Under the pieces are notes generated by a model. That model searched no databases. It saw nothing but the letters and a program-made list of their open reading frames with translations, and was not told where the DNA came from. DNA of 64,000 nt from Hymenolepis diminuta (lineage: Eukaryota; Platyhelminthes; Cestoda; Cyclophyllidea; Hymenolepididae). Positions within the stretch are counted from its first letter, which is position 1. Every line of letters starts with the position of its first letter. Below, piece by piece: positions 24,231 to 36,570 of this stretch. The stretch lies in NCBI GenBank assembly GCA_900708905.1, contig CAADRB010000003.1, positions 2,906,779 through 2,970,778 on the forward strand. The letters are read 5' to 3'. The position numbers and the translations under genes were made by a program.

Positions 24231-27200
24231 TGTTTCCTCAGTTTAAAATAAGTTTTTAAATTAGTACGGCTATGTGCAATTATTCATTGAGGAAGTTATT
24301 TCAGTCACAAAACTATTTGGGATGAATGAAATAAAATTATCGTCAACTTGGTTAAAATATGCTCACTAGAGGGCGATCTGAAAGCAAAGCTGATGGAATG
24401 AACGCTTTAGTTCAAATAGAGGGTAAAATTGGTGAGTGTGAGTGAAAGGTCTTAGTTACATTGAATACTCGATCCATCAGAATGCATTTCGAAATTACGG
24501 GTTTTTTATATCGCAGATTGAGGGGTAGAATACAATTTCCATAGAGTGACGTGTAATGACTATGCTTTTTCGGAGCCTAGAGATTGGTTGAATCAATTAT
24601 CAAGACGAGGTCCTTGAAACTTCTACTCAATCTAACAGGCATATATCGATTTTGCAGTCCAAGAAACTCGAAAGTAGCTTTCAATTTGTGTTTGTAAAAG
24701 GCTTATCAACCTGTCTTTTCGTACTTCTTTGATATTTGGTAATAAAAGTGGAGTTCAATTGATATAAAAGCTGTTTTAATGACTCACAAGTCTTTCAAGG
24801 AAGCATTTATCAGCACTCATCCTGAATAGAGGAGTAGTTCCACGTAAGGCGTGGAAAACTCAAATTCTACCATTCCGCCCAATGAATGTGTACTGGTAAA
24901 TATCGAACCAGTAACCTTCGTTGACTTTATGGATGATATCAATCTGCCTTAGACTTATTATTGCTGGAAATTACAGACGATTGGGCATCCCATTCCTGTG
25001 CATATTTTCATCAATAAATTAGAATAACCTCGCGATTACCCCCCACTCCGCCCCGCCCCGAACTTATCAATTTTATGTCTGCTTTCATTGCCTCGTAAAC
25101 CGATATGAATTTTGTGACACACTGTGACCTAATCCTCTGCTTATTAAATGTTAAATGTGATGTTATTTACTGATTACTTCAAATCCACTTACTTAACGCA
25201 CCGTACAATTAAATGCCCACATCTGACCCCATTTCATGCATAACTAGGACATCAGGACGATTCTCTGATGGAATTTTGGGTGATATCTGTTAGTACTCAC
25301 TCATTCATTCTCGTTCTGGATGTTTGGAGGAATAATGAAAAACCTTCCGTCACTTCTCAATCGAGAATAAAGACGGTTGAACTTACTACTTCACTCACAT
25401 GGATAAGAACCGTGATAGTCAGTATAACTGATCAGAACGCAGTCGAGGTGCAAGCATTGATAAAAGTAAGACAGAATCAATGAATGGCTAATGATAAGCG
25501 AGGCGGGAAGGCAAAGAAAGTGTCGACTATTTGAAAAAATCGATTGAATTCGAACGTTTTATAATAATTTATTTACTTATCAATACACAGCAATATTCAA
25601 TAATTTGGGGAATCATGAAAAACAAGGTTCATGTACATAAATTCAGCAAATTCAACCAGTGAACATGAAGTATCATTAAAAATGAGCGAGAGATTTTACC
25701 GGTCATTAAAATAACATTTTATTTTTTTGGAAGGACCTCTTGAGCTAGTTTTATGAAGATGTCGCTTAAAACATCCGCTTCGTGATGAACGGGAGGTTTC
25801 GTTAGAGCTATTATCCTCTTATTCTCTCTGATTCACTTGAATGAGTAGTGTATTAAATATTAACTTATTAAAACAGCGGAAGCATTTCTTATCTCTGCTT
25901 GGAAGTTCATGAAATAAAGATTTTCTGCGGGTCGCATACCTAAAGGCCGTTTTGTGGTGAATTACTCTTGAAAACTTAATTCCGCAGGGTGATGTATAAA
26001 CAGACTTCAGAAGGTGGAATTCCATGTAGAAGCTTCAAACAAATCTTTTCTAATTGCATCTCCCTCGACTACGTTATGAATACTTGCCATATTATATGTT
26101 CCCTGTACGGGATGCAAAGAGGTATTATTTACTCTTTTGGTATATTTTAAAATATTCGGATATTTCGATTAAATGTCGCATGTTAAAATTAATTTGAATA
26201 TTTGTTTAAAATTTAAATAAACTTAGACTTAAAGTCTCCGTTATTTAAAAAATCCAACCGAGTGGTCGAGTGGATGTTTGCTGAGAGTCTTGCACCAATG
26301 ACCACTTGACAACTACAGACAATGAGCATTGTATGTTTGCCACCGAAAACGCATTTAGTGATAACAATTAGATCATTTAATGATATATTTCATGACATTT
26401 AAAATGTAGAGGAGTTTTCCGAAATACAGTGTTATTACAATAGATTTCATAATAAATAATTGAATTCTTTGAGAAGTGATGCTTCCCTTGCCCGTTTCGG
26501 TAAATTTCCAACGTTTTGGCCCCGCTGAGTTACACAAATAGAGGCCGGTTTTAATTGATGAATATATGCATAACTTCGCAACCACATCTGGTTTTTTCAT
26601 TTGTTAATAAATTCAGGACAAATAAATGTGTTGCTATTTTTCTTGTCTACATACTTTTGAATACGTAAAGTTAAAAAAACATGGGGTGATCTGATCATAC
26701 ACGGAAATAAATCAGCTTGTCAACAATTTCAGAATATAAAGAGCACAATCTTACCTCTGAATCTGAACCTCAGACGATAAGGATTGAATAGAAGAATATC
26801 ACAATGTGAATTCTCCCCTTATTGAATATACGGATGAGAATATAGTCCCGATTTCAAGAAAAGTAAGTCTTGCGGTGTACTGATTTTATTATCCGCCTTT
26901 GCATCCACTCTCCTGCCTTATACTTAATTGTACCTGTTTGTTATCTCTCTTAATCAGATGCTTCGGAAAATGAGAGTCTAATTTAAAAATTTACTGCCTC
27001 CAAGAATCCATTCTCTTCAGCTTCTAGTGACTCAAATCGACGTTTGCTTTTAACTGCCTTGACATTTTATTCGAATTCAAGCTATTCAACACTCTTTCCG
27101 TCAAGAAACCTATAAACTTCTCTGAACCATTTTATTTTTCCATGTTTTTACTAGAAAATTAGAGAGATTTAATAATTCTAGAAGGACGATTCTTTTGTGG

Positions 27201-30200
27201 ATTCCCATGTGAGTAAATTCATGCTCAAAAGTTACTCATCTGCTCCCTTCTTATCATGTTTTGAACTAAATGGGGATTTCCAAGGTTGGAAGATACAACT
27301 ATACACCACAAAATAGTAGTGTCAAAAGCCCGAAAAAGGTGCTACTAAGATCCCCTGCTGATAAATATTTTCAAAATAAAATAAGATTGGCAAAATTCAC
27401 AATTTAGCTGAACTAATTCAACATGCTACTAAACCGATTTCAGTAGAAATTTGTATTACGGAAGAGGATGATATTAATAAAACCCGCAGCATTGCAGAAA
27501 AATTTAAACTGAGTAGGTAATGTTCAATAAGAGATAAAGGAAGGGGATAGAAAAGAGGGCCTCAAGAACGTCATTTCATTTAACATACGAAATCGGGTTG
27601 TGGAGTATTCACTTAATGGCGGTCCACTGCTTCACGTTCCGAAATCCACACTTCACAATTCGTCCCCCTGGGTTACTGATCAATTTCTCTTCCACAATCT
27701 CCAGTACTCATTGCTCGGTTGTTTTATTAAGATGGTAAGTCTCACCGTTTCAAACCAATTTTAATTTCGACACTCGAAATAGCAGCATGACAACGTGTGA
27801 TTGTAAGCAGTTTAAATAATCTTATCGCAGCAGACATCAGAGAGCAGATTTCACCCAAGGTGGACTAAAGCATTACCTCAATACATTTCGCCAGGGCTGA
27901 AAGAGGATATAAAATTATCTTTCATTAAAACACAATCCCAAGCCGATATGAATAATCAGGAAAACAATGTGATGAGTATCATAGTTTTCTATCAATTTCA
28001 TTTTAATTTCCAGAAAAATGGCAGAATTCCCATTCACATCTTTATTCTTCTTTCGAAAATCAACCGAAACTCTCCCCAATGATTAGTGCCTGCTTGAAGA
28101 GATTTGAATAAATTTCGATCGAAGCGTCAGTTTTTCAAGCAGAGAAGATTAGAAAAGAAGGAGTGCAAGACTAGCTGATATTTATCCTGGAGAACGACTA
28201 GAATTTCAAATTGAAAGTAAATATAGCGAGATTTAGCTTGTAGATTACAAATTATAATCGCTTTCTGAAATTTTCTCCCTATCAATCTTTTAGCTACCAG
28301 AATTTTGAGTGAAGGACATGACAGCAGATGGCGGAATGCATCAGAATGTCATAGCCGCTTATTCCAAAGATAGAGGCCAACTCGGAGAAAGAGGTAAAAC
28401 TCCTTTCTCTGTACGTAAAATTGACTCGAAATCTGAGGTACTTTATGGATATTAATAAAAAACCTCTAATTATGAAAAGATAATCAGTCGCAAATTCAAA
28501 TAAATTGAGTCCTTGCACTATTTATTTTCGGCTATATTCAAAACTTGACTACCTATTATTGACATGATTAATTACGACGTCAATTTTAAACTTGATAAAA
28601 TTTTTCTATTATTTAGTTATTCATAAATAACTCCGAATTTTTAAATACTCCTGGATATTTTGGAAAATCTATTTCGTTTCAGCTTCTATAAAAGTACTAT
28701 TGAAAATTAAATTTTTAACTCTGTATTTATTATTAGTGACTTGATAATGTAGATATAATTCGCAAAATGTATTATTTATATTTTTACTTATACATATTTA
28801 CATAGCAGTGAAAAAAATTGGAGTCGAAGTCGATTATTTTCGGTTAAGAGATTAGAACAATTTTTTATTCCTGATTTCCCTTGAATTCGAATATATTGAC
28901 CATTTAGTCAGACAGATTAAAGAAATAACTGAAATAATATTTCTCAAATAAATTTTGTGATAAATGCTGAAAACGAATGACAACTCCCAAGTCAATCTCA
29001 TTTAATCCTGATCTACTATCCACTTTCATTTGGGATTACACCGGAGCAGTGGCACCTCCGGTCTTATAAGTTGTTTTTCTGTTGTTTGTCATAATTTTAT
29101 TATTTGCGCTTAAATATTTCTATTTCAGGTAAATAATCAGTTGTCGTTTCTTGGTCTTTCACTGAAATAAAATCAGAAAGCTATTAAATGGTGTTTCTAA
29201 AATCAAATGCACTGTAACCATTATTTTATGAATTTATCCTTAACTTAATTTACCTTACTAAAAATGCCCGAAACCTCCTGATACTACTGTGATGAAGTAA
29301 TGTGGACCGAGTCCAAGTACAAAGAGTAAGTCATGTCACTCATATCGCTAGATGAGTCGTTGACGTCTTCATGTGACGATTAGGATCTTTGTAAGTATTT
29401 ATGTGCATATGCATACGCAGCTGAATCCCTTGTAGATGCAGTTGTCGAGATCATATCATTTTCAATCACCAGATGTTGATTGAAATCTGCTGTCAGTAGA
29501 TCATACCTGTTTATGAATTTATGCTTGAATTTGAAGGGGGCATCTTATATGAATTTCAGGAATATGAGATGCAAAAATAACAATTTAAATAATTTGGATA
29601 TGAATGGGAGCAAAAACTACTGGATTGCATGGCATTTTGCAAATCCATGCATATGAATAAGGTGGACACGAGTACAGAACTGCGTTTAGAATTGATAAGA
29701 TTATGGAAAAGTGCACGCATAATTATCGATGCATCTACAAATAAATACAGATACTTGGGAAAGAGCACTCGAAAACTACCACGTGAGCGGATTTTGTAAT
29801 TGTCAGCATTAGCCGTTTTTGAAATAACAACCTTACTACTAACAATTTTATGTATCAAAATATTATTTACTTAATATTTATAAAGTTTACTTTTGGTCCA
29901 GAAAATTGTGATTGATGTTGCTATTACAATTAAAAAGTCTCGGGATGAGTAACATTTATTTTGTTCCATTTGCTGAACTGGCGTAACAAATGATATTACT
30001 TTTTTATTTATACCAAAAATGACTGGAAAGCTTAGTTTCGCATGTTTAAGCCAAGAATCAGCAATTAGATACGTACTAGTCGTAATTAAAAATTTTAAAT
30101 CTATGTTTGACAAATTTACATCTTTATTTAGCTATCAGTGCAAGATTTCCTTTATGGTTATATTTCCTGATACATGTGTTTTAAAAAAGATAGATTTGAT

Positions 30201-30524
30201 TATCTTAAATGAACGTAGTTCTCTATGATCGGCTCACAGTAAAATAAAACAGTGGCGCGTTTCATCATTTTAAAAATACAGTAATAGTGAATAATATCCA
30301 TGAATTTGATGAAAAAAAATATTTTGAATATCACGATTCAAAAATACGTAACAAATTCAATCAATGGTTAAAAATGCAAAATAAAATTATCAATCCTAAT
30401 TTTTAGAACAAAATTTATGAAAATTTAGTCCAAGCCTCATAATCTGATGAAGGAATAATTGTTTCTACCAACCTGCGGTTTGGAGCGCCCTTCGACTTGC
30501 CATTTTTCGCTGTTTTCATTCGAA

Positions 30525-30710
30525 ATGACAAAAATTAAATATGTCGGCAGGCCATCTTTGGATTTTTTCGGGAAATATCTGAGCGAAATAGCGAAAAATT
30601 TGCGTAACAAGGGAGTCGGTCGCGTAGTGGTTAAAGAAAGTGAGGAACGCCTTTTCAATGAACCAAGCTTTTATGTTATTAAAAATATTGAACCACTGAT
30701 GTCAGATTCG
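30525..30710 (+). CDS. MRPS34: MRPS34 exon 1
   Basis: ATG start, 62 codons, donor TCG|GTAATA in phase 0. It carries the YVGRPSLDFFGK and GVGRVV core of the family. The following intron is only 68 bases. Confidence 0.75.
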
Positions 30711-32609
30711 GTAATACATGTTCTCGTGTAAATTAGGCTTTAACCATTTCCGTTTGTTTATTGTTGCTTCTCTATCAGTCAGGTGTACGATGTCGTGCTT
30801 TCGCCGAACGCGTTTTCCGTGGACACAACTTTGGAGTCGTACCTGTACCTAAAACCCATGAACCAGATTGGCGCCTTTTGAGCATCGAGGAGGGCAGGAA
30901 GTTGCAGGAGTTGGCTGCAAAGAACGAGGTTTGCGCAGAGAAAGTTGCAATAAAATGCGTAGCCCCTATGCCTCCAGTTTTGGCGGTGAAATTACGCAAT
31001 CTGGGCAAAATTCCAGAGAGGATTGTTGAAGCAGCAAAGAAAGCTACTCCTCCAAATGCAAATGCAGCAGTTCAGGAGAGCAGCGGCTATCTCCTTCTAA
31101 CTAAACTCTTTGATGATCCCACTCTCTTCCAGGTAAATTTTGTGTATAATATTTTCCTTTTTAAATCATGCTCTATGTTCTAAGTTTAAAAATCCGCCTT
31201 TTAACCGTTTAATTTTTCTTTTTTTGGGATCTTTAATTACATTTATTTACCTTATTTCAAATTCCCGGGTAGGCATATAGAGTTAGGTCTGTAGATTCCA
31301 AGTTTCTCATTGGTTGCAAGAAACTATAATTTTTATTGTTTTTTTTCCGCGATCTTGTCGACAATTTTAATAGCGATGCTACCCACAATTTTAATATTAG
31401 ATTAAGTAGCTTGGTTCATTGCTGTGTGTTTGCTCTGGCCTCCTGTTCTTTTTGTAGGGCGTTTGACAAGTCAGAATTACTTGTCATACGATTTATCCGG
31501 GTGTTTTTACCGTCATTTCATTATTTGTCAGTTGTTAGAAGATTGAATGCTAGTTTTCTTAGTCGAAGAAGTTCTAGCATGTCTTTGTTTTTACTTTAAA
31601 CGTAGTCCCGTTTTGTTTCAGCTTTAAAATTTAGAATTTGACGTAGATATTGCCATTCTTTCTTAAGAAATGTAGTGTTTATTTGAACGCAATTCCGTGT
31701 TGATTTTATCAATTGTGCTAAGGATACTCGCTAATCATTACACCACTTTTTCTTGTTTTGCAATACTTGGTGCATTTTCGGTTCAAACAGTGCGTTCTGG
31801 TATTCATTGTCCGAGTACATGTCCGCTAGTGCTGCAGCATTATTTAAATCGTTCTTGTGTCTTGCTGTGTGTTCCAATCCATCTATGTCATTTCAGTCTC
31901 CATATATTCTACTCAGATGAGTTCCCTCTCTTTTCCTTCGCTTCCCGAGACTCTAATGACTAACTCTCCCCCTTCCCTGTTTTGACCTTACGCTTCACCC
32001 TCCGACTAGAACGACACGAATCCTTCGTGTGTCTTTAACGTTTTGTGTGGTCCATCAAGTTAAGGCTTATGATTCTGTTCTGCTTAATCAGCTATTAACT
32101 AAGGTGGTCCAGGTTATAGTATAACGAATTCAGTTCACTGTCTGTAAGCGGAATGACCAACATCACTAGTTAAGCCTGATGGCAGCATTGGAGTTTCTCA
32201 CCAGGAGACTCCCTTCTATTCAGGATGAATATTGGAAAATACATTCCTCTATGGACTTGGAAGTTAATAGGTGTGAACGTGGCAAATTCGTGGTTTCATG
32301 AAAAAAATTGTATGGCTTGTAAGCTTAATACGCCTATTCACACAGGTCCCGATTGAGCCGAGTGAAGAGGAGAAGAGTCGAGTGTTTCCAGAGTATGAGA
32401 ATCAAGTGTGGAAGCCCTTGCCGGCGGGTCTAATTCGAAACGACGAAGCTGTGGACACCCGAAACGTCTACTACATCAAACGTAGCGACACGCCCAGTCT
32501 CCGCTGGCGAGTCGAGTTGGCCGACGAAAACGTCGAAGATGAACTCCTTCAGCTCTCACCTCCGCCACCCGAAAAGAAGGAAGCCAGCCAATCAGATTGT
32601 TGTAAATAG
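30525..32609 (+). CDS. MRPS34: Mitochondrial ribosomal protein mS34
   Basis: Three exons (30525-30710, 30779-31132, 32346-32609), all joined in phase 0, encode 267 residues. mS34 is an animal-specific subunit of the mitochondrial small ribosomal subunit and supports 12S rRNA stability and mitochondrial translation. Family marks are visible: an N-terminal YVGRPSLDFFGK segment with GVGRVV, PSFYVI and EPLMSD; then VFRGHNFGVV and the signature DWRLL; then MPPVLAVKLRN. These follow the same order as animal homologues. The first in-frame ATG (30525) was chosen; it sits just before the conserved start and an upstream in-frame TTG is less likely. The size is somewhat above the human protein (about 218 residues) because of a longer C-terminal tail that is Glu/Pro-rich and ends in DCCK. 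No separate targeting peptide is obvious. Confidence 0.8.
30779..31132 (+). CDS. MRPS34: MRPS34 exon 2
   Basis: Acceptor TCTCTATCAG, donor TTCCAG|GTAAAT, 118 codons. It contains VFRGHNFGVV, the family's DWRLL motif and MPPVLAVKLRN. A second AG four bases on would throw the frame out of the homologous reading. Confidence 0.8.
31133..32345 (+). other. MRPS34 intron 2
   Basis: A 1.2-kb intron between phase-0 exons. A short stretch near 32040-32110 reads VKAYDSVLLNQLL on the plus strand, reminiscent of the (F/Y)DS motif of LINE reverse transcriptases, but stops surround it and no other RT block is present. Confidence 0.5.
32346..32609 (+). CDS. MRPS34: MRPS34 exon 3
   Basis: Acceptor ATTCACACAG, 87 codons to TAG. 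It begins VPIEPSEEEKSRVFPEYENQ and ends SDCCK. Phase fits exon 2 and coding composition is high. This tail is less conserved than the first two exons. Confidence 0.7.
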   Translation, partial: VPIEPSEEEKSRVFPEYENQVWKPLPAGLIRNDEAVDTRNVYYIKRSDTPSLRWRVELADENVEDELLQLSPPPPEKKEASQSDCCK

Positions 32610-33702
32610 ATTTCTCTCAGGTACTCCCTCAGCGTTCTAGCAAATACATCGATTTGTGTAAAAATTTCTATGGTTGAATGTCTTCTGACTCATTTTAGGT
32701 GAGATCGGAGTGAGTTTCGGGGATTGTAACATCATGATGAAAAGATATGTTCATTCTAAGTACGCAAGGGAAGATACTCTCGAGTCTTTGCAAACCCTGT
32801 GTATAACAGTTATATTCTACTAGGCTATCTCCTTACAATTTTATAACTACTAACAGCAGGAAGTTGCAGCTTCCGAATGAGAATGCTGATTTAAGAGTGG
32901 GTCAAATAATATTGTAGGGCAGGCTGCGCCCTATCGAAGGTGTGCTTTCTGCGACTCTGTGAAGTTTGCCCAGTTCTGATTCTTGATATCTAGAGCAAAG
33001 AGAAAGCGGGAACATCGAGCAACTTGTCTGGTTATTCTGTTATACCATGAAGTAGCCAGAAACATAATTTTCGGTCTAGGCAGGAGGTCCAGCATGTTGT
33101 GAATGATGGAGATCTTCGGTCATAGTTATTCAGAAAGATGAATGTTCACAGGCCGTCGAATTGTAGAGACTACGACAGATAGACATCGTTCCTAAATCAG
33201 AACGCCAAGAATTAAGTATGGGCTAAGGTATTAAAGAGGAGCGGAAATTCAAGGACCTGAGAAAGAAGGCGCGAACTGGGTTACTTTAATTGATCTTGTA
33301 AATAATACAGGATGGTTCTAGTGGGTCATCACAAAGCAAATGCCGTCGAAAATCGGTATGCCGTTTAAATAGAAGCCACACTTGATTTGAAGGTAAGTTT
33401 ATGAATAATCTTCGAGGGAGACTGAAAAAATGGGGGTTAGCCATGAACACGAAAATGTTGGAGTTAATATCACCTGTTTGCCGGATTGAAGGTGCTCTAA
33501 GTTCATTGTATTCTTACATGTTAACCTTTGACAGACACTGCCTACTTCTTAGAAATTGTCCTTAGAGCAAGACATCCAGCGAATAACACGCCAAAATCTA
33601 CACTGACTTTAGTTGGAACTACAACTGCCCATAGTAATGCAGCAAATTTTACCATTCTTAATTATAGGAAGCAACTGAAATCGGGTAATAGATAGTTCCA
33701 AG

Positions 33703-33721
33703 NNNNNNNNNNNNNNNNNNN
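33703..33721. other. Assembly gap (19 N)
   Basis: A short N run followed by a G/C homopolymer junction (GGGGGGCCC), which suggests a poorly resolved join. Confidence 0.99.
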
Positions 33722-36197
33722 GGGGGGCCCAAAAAGATTCTGAAGTGAAAAGTATCGAAGAGTCTTCCTTCATTTGATTTTCGGATTCAGTTTGTTCAAT
33801 ATTAACTAAATTGGTAACTTACATTTCAGAATTCAAATTCCATGATTCGTTCCTCGATTACAGTAAATGCTTGTCTACGATGTCCAGTGCCTATGGACCA
33901 TATTTTTAATCAAGAAAGGTTGGTCTTGCCACTTCATGCTTTCTTCCAGTAGTTGAGAAGGCAAAATGATCTTGCATGATATTCGGCAGCTTACAGTCTC
34001 ATCAGAGATGACATGAAATAGCTGAACATTTTAAGTCTGGTTTAGCCGAAGATTGAGGCATATTTTGCTAATCATTCCTCAGAATTAGCATCCGTTCGTT
34101 TGATCTCGTATATCTCTTGTAAACAGTAGTAATGTAATGCTGAATATTCGCTCATGTAATCCCAGGTCTTTAACTGACCTTCAAAAATTAAATGGAGATA
34201 ACAGAATTAGAAAAATAAATCAAATGAAATGCTTGTTAATTTACTATTCATCATTAATAAAATTTTCGTAAGTCATCTAAATATTACGGAATGGATTAGT
34301 ACTTCATACACGGACTTGCCAGAGCCAGTGTACCCACAGTCAGAAGATTGGGGAGTTACTGAATCCATCTATTAAATACAAAAATATAGGGAGTCTGTTT
34401 TAACGGGCAGACCGTTATCAAGGAAGGGGAGTTCTAGGACATGCTTTGTCAAGAATTTTAGATAGAATATAAAACCCTGATCAATATATTGAGTGACACT
34501 CCGAATACCTGAAAGTCGAGACATTGTCGAATTAAGTACGAGACAAAGAATCACATTGCGTATATGTCATTTTCATTATGCTTTGGATCAATTTCATATG
34601 AATGCTGATAAAACTGCATCAACCCAGTGCACAGGCACTGCGTTGTATTTCGGGAGAAAGTGAATCTGCGAAATTGGCTAAAAATACACTGTTATCGCGG
34701 GAAAGCATCTGAACGCAGAGAATAACAAAGCAGTCTAATGTGGATTAGGGAGTGGGCATCGAGTGGAGGTTGAAATTAAAGGTGATATTTGAATCGTCTA
34801 CTTCAAATCCTAAATCGAATACCCCATTTTCTAACTATTCACTGTGCACCTTTCAGGATTTGTTCCTAGTCGCGCTTCATCCAGATGGCGTTCAGACCAT
34901 ACTAACCAGTTGAAATTTCTTCTAATAACCGAGTTGATAAAAGCCAGCATGATTTTGACATAGGAGAGCTCACTCTAATACAAATTTCCAAATTCCTCTT
35001 TTTACCGAGGATTCGTAATAGCATTTTATGCCTCTCCGTTTTAGTATAGAAATAATGCCCTTCATAATTTATTAAATTTATCCGCATATTGGCTGTTGAT
35101 GTTTGAATTATTGATCGTCCGATTTTGCTCCTTCGACCATTCTGGATCTCTCTGTGGTATTCTTGTCATGCATAATGGAATCCCAGATTAGATCTCTGCA
35201 CCTGCGTGCACTCGACGCTTAAATGCCAATTGATAATGAATGTTATGCACAACTCATAAATTGTACAAAGGAAGCCACAAATCTCTCTTATCGACTCCGT
35301 CTCACTTCTTCGGGATTTAAATAAATTCCAGGGTGCATGAAGAGTATTTGCCGAATTGCAATTTTTACGAGGATTGTGTGGTGACTTTGGAGCTATCTGC
35401 TAACTTCATTTCTGCATGGAAAAGTGTACAGCCCCACTCTCCTTCCACCCATTTTTTACCTATTTCTTTCCATCATCAAATTTTATTCTGTTGCCGCCTT
35501 CTCTCCTAGTCAGGATATTTCGGTGTCGTCTCTGTCTCTTACTCCACTTTCACCGAATTCTATCCTGCAAATTAAACAATTATATTTAATTTCAGGTTTC
35601 TTCATATTTTCAGCCTCTTGGCTGGATCGAGGATTGAGAACTGAGGATCTGTCCAGTCACCATTTATGCGGACATGCTGTAAAAAATCGTTCAACCTATC
35701 ATCATATGTGAATAATTGGACGGGGACAAACAGAAAGTTTAATACAAAACGGTCTATAGAATCGTCTTCAAACTTGATTGATCAGAAGATTCGTTGAATA
35801 TGGAGGTCGACCGTTGGCTTTTCAGCTTCCCTTCTCATTAACCAAATATTTAGTCCAAAGATTATCCGTTTTCGCTTACCACGGCTTTAATATATCAGTG
35901 TTCTTCGGTGTGGTTGAGCGACTTGTTATCGCATTTTCCCCATTTTAGCTTTAATGTTTTTCACTAAATGAGTGCATCGCCTCTAAAGCTCGAAATACAG
36001 AAAATTATTCTCTTTTCCTTCTCTCGCCTTTTTATTTTAATGGCTCATTTCGCTCATTATGCCATAAATTAGATTACCGGAGCAAAGCGGTCACAATATC
36101 GCCTATATTTAGACAAAAATAAGTGGAAAGTTTCAGTAAATTATTGTCTCCTTCTTTCCTTTAACTTCTCCACCGTAATTTCTTTCGGATATGATCC

Positions 36198-36570
36198 TGT
36201 AGCGGATGCTATACAAATAAGCTCATGGCTAAGCATTAGCAATACGCTCAGAGATCCAACTGGCTGCAGACAAGCGCAACTAGCTTCCAGCAGAGTCTTC
36301 TTTACAAGTCGTCTCCAAAATTAGCAAGACTATTTCCAAAGTAGCAAGAACATAGAAGATATCGTGTAGAGAGAGTTTACTACAAACGCCTAGTAATTGG
36401 GAGTACAATAACGCCACGCTGCACACATACTGATTGTTGATTGGCTGGGAGACCTCTGAACACACGGAAATCCTTGCTTGATACGCGATCAGTAGTGCGG
36501 TCGCACTTTCCAGAATGTTCAAGCGAGCCAGATTTTTTGGCCAGCCTTGGTGGCGTTGTATACTCCACAA
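36198..36570 (+). repeat. Dispersed repeat family R2, copy B
   Basis: Collinear with 5844-6160 and about 55 bases longer, with the extra bases mainly in the middle (36300-36360). It lacks a shared ORF with copy A. The ends are estimated from where similarity stops. Confidence 0.6.

Larger units (their letters stand above)
20467..30524. other. Intergenic, no supported gene
   Basis: About 10 kb between the divergent unknown gene and MRPS34. It should include both promoters. I found tRNA-like motifs near 24220 and 24905 and one protein-like short ORF at 23972-24169. The part from 28500 to 30450 is strikingly AT-rich. No exon chains, transposase or reverse transcriptase similarity were recognised. 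Confidence 0.5.

Noticed and set aside
26262..26335. Possible tRNA (CCGAGTGGTCGAGTGG at its 5' part)
   Set aside because: The A-box-like start resembles a Ser/Leu tRNA, but there is no B-box at the right distance and the acceptor arms do not pair.
31336..31963. Two plus-strand ORFs in MRPS34 intron 2
   Set aside because: T-rich sequence giving Phe/Leu/Ser codons, typical of an intron. They do not join the phase-0 exons.
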